Assembly: GCA_026692885.1 (NCBI GenBank)
Contig: JAPLNJ010000233.1
Span: 1 to 7,118, forward strand
Direction: 5' to 3'
Length of the DNA stretch: 7,118 nt
From: Planctomycetota bacterium
GTDB taxonomy: Bacteria > Planctomycetota > Planctomycetia > Pirellulales > Pirellulaceae
A program made the translations under genes and the position numbers. The notes beneath the pieces were generated by a model that saw nothing but the letters and a program-made list of their open reading frames with translations, was not told the DNA's origin and did not search any database. Below are positions 6,717-7,118 of the stretch, piece after piece; within the stretch, counting starts at the first letter, position 1, and each line of letters opens with the position of its first letter.

Positions 6717-6865
6717 TTCCGCACGCCCGGAGTAACCGCATTCCGCGGGTGCCGAAGGAAGACACGCACAAGCCGACAGACAAAGCGGCGTGGAACGCTA
6801 TTTCCTCGATTCCATGTGCGTGAGGCCCATGGCACTGTCGTGAATGTGTCGACCAAGAGATGGGT
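6617..6865. other. Short unassigned stretch before the DUF362-like gene
   Basis: Apart from the fragment ending at 6716, I see no gene here. The minus-strand gene entering from the right ends at 6866. No U-tailed hairpin follows it; there is only a short CCATG...CATGG pairing near 6812-6834. Confidence 0.4.
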
Positions 6866-7118
6866 TTAGCGAGGCACGGCCACCAGTTCAATCCCGTTGC
6901 CGGTTCCCAAATTGCGCGAGTACTTCTTTTCCTGCGGATTGTTCCAGTGCTCGTGGACCCCGAGGCTGGTGAGTCGCTTGACCGGCGTGGGGTGATCCGG
7001 GTCGTAGAACGTCCCTGAAGGCGGACTGGCCGCCAGGGCCGCCTCGTGGAGATAATCATCCACGCCCACTTGCCGCGGATAGTCATCCCACTCCGCCCAG
7101 AGGAAATCGCAGCCCACC
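6866..7118 (-). CDS. C-terminal part of a DUF362-like protein (partial at right edge)
   Basis: The minus strand carries the last 83 or so codons of a gene entering from beyond the right edge and ending at TAA 6866-6868. It begins GCDFLWAEWDDYP, continues VGVDDYLHEAALA, then SGTFYDPDH, SLGVHEHWNN and KKYSRNLGTGNGIELV. The opening fits the end of the DPxAxDSVGxDFL segment of DUF362 proteins, and the tail SLGVHEHWNN...NLGTG.GIEL is one I associate with that group in planctomycetes and Bacteroidetes. DUF362 proteins are often linked to iron-sulfur or redox contexts, but their reaction is unknown to me. The reading is clean, with no frameshift, so the gene may be intact outside the window. The family name is moderately sure; a relative sharing only this tail is possible. 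Confidence 0.6.
   Translation of the reverse strand, partial: VGCDFLWAEWDDYPRQVGVDDYLHEAALAASPPSGTFYDPDHPTPVKRLTSLGVHEHWNNPQEKKYSRNLGTGNGIELVAVPR

Overview
The window looks like accessory DNA of a planctomycete, probably Gemmata-like. The evidence is its high GC with strong G/C preference at third codon positions, the export-type motif VERLETREVLSGG at the start of a secreted-type lysozyme, a small helix-turn-helix protein of a kind I associate with Gemmataceae, and a DUF362-like tail. These family calls come from recognising motifs by eye, because no database search was possible.

Layout from left to right. (1) Bases 1-202, minus strand: the middle of a flagellar rod gene (flgG) that lacks its 5' end and runs off the left edge. 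(2) 201-2648, plus strand: a long planctomycete-type protein of unknown function. It has DHH-phosphoesterase-like motifs in an unusual order and a C-terminus that appears frameshifted at a run of four G. (3) 2649-2846, minus strand: a 65-residue helix-turn-helix protein whose original start seems to be lost. (4) About 2925-3906: almost 1 kb with no gene I can assign. (5) 3907-4617, plus strand: a pesticin/phage-lysozyme-like muramidase, followed by a clear intrinsic terminator at 4638-4680. (6) 4681-5366: a gene-poor stretch holding a gapless direct repeat (2 x 166 bp, about 80% identical, offset 391 bp). (7) 5367-6479, plus strand: an RNase Z-like metallo-beta-lactamase-fold hydrolase. It overlaps by ATGA, and behind a good Shine-Dalgarno sequence, the first 37 codons of an SPL-type radical SAM gene that is cut off just before its iron-sulfur cluster motif. 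(8) About 6588-6865: unrecognised coding-like scraps. (9) 6866-7118, minus strand: the C-terminus of a DUF362-like protein running off the right edge.

The most striking feature is the pattern rather than any single gene. At least five genes or fragments have a missing or doubtful 5' end, or an abrupt break, at a sharp point: flgG, the helix-turn-helix gene, the lysozyme, the RNase Z-like gene and the radical SAM gene. A repeat ends just before one of these points. This suggests a rearrangement-prone patch where pieces of several loci were joined, although a mis-assembled contig would look the same. The only pair that looks like an operon is the RNase Z-like gene with the radical SAM remnant. 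I did not find a convincing complete new multi-gene system. The best candidates for new biology are the long DHH-motif protein and the stand-alone exported muramidase.
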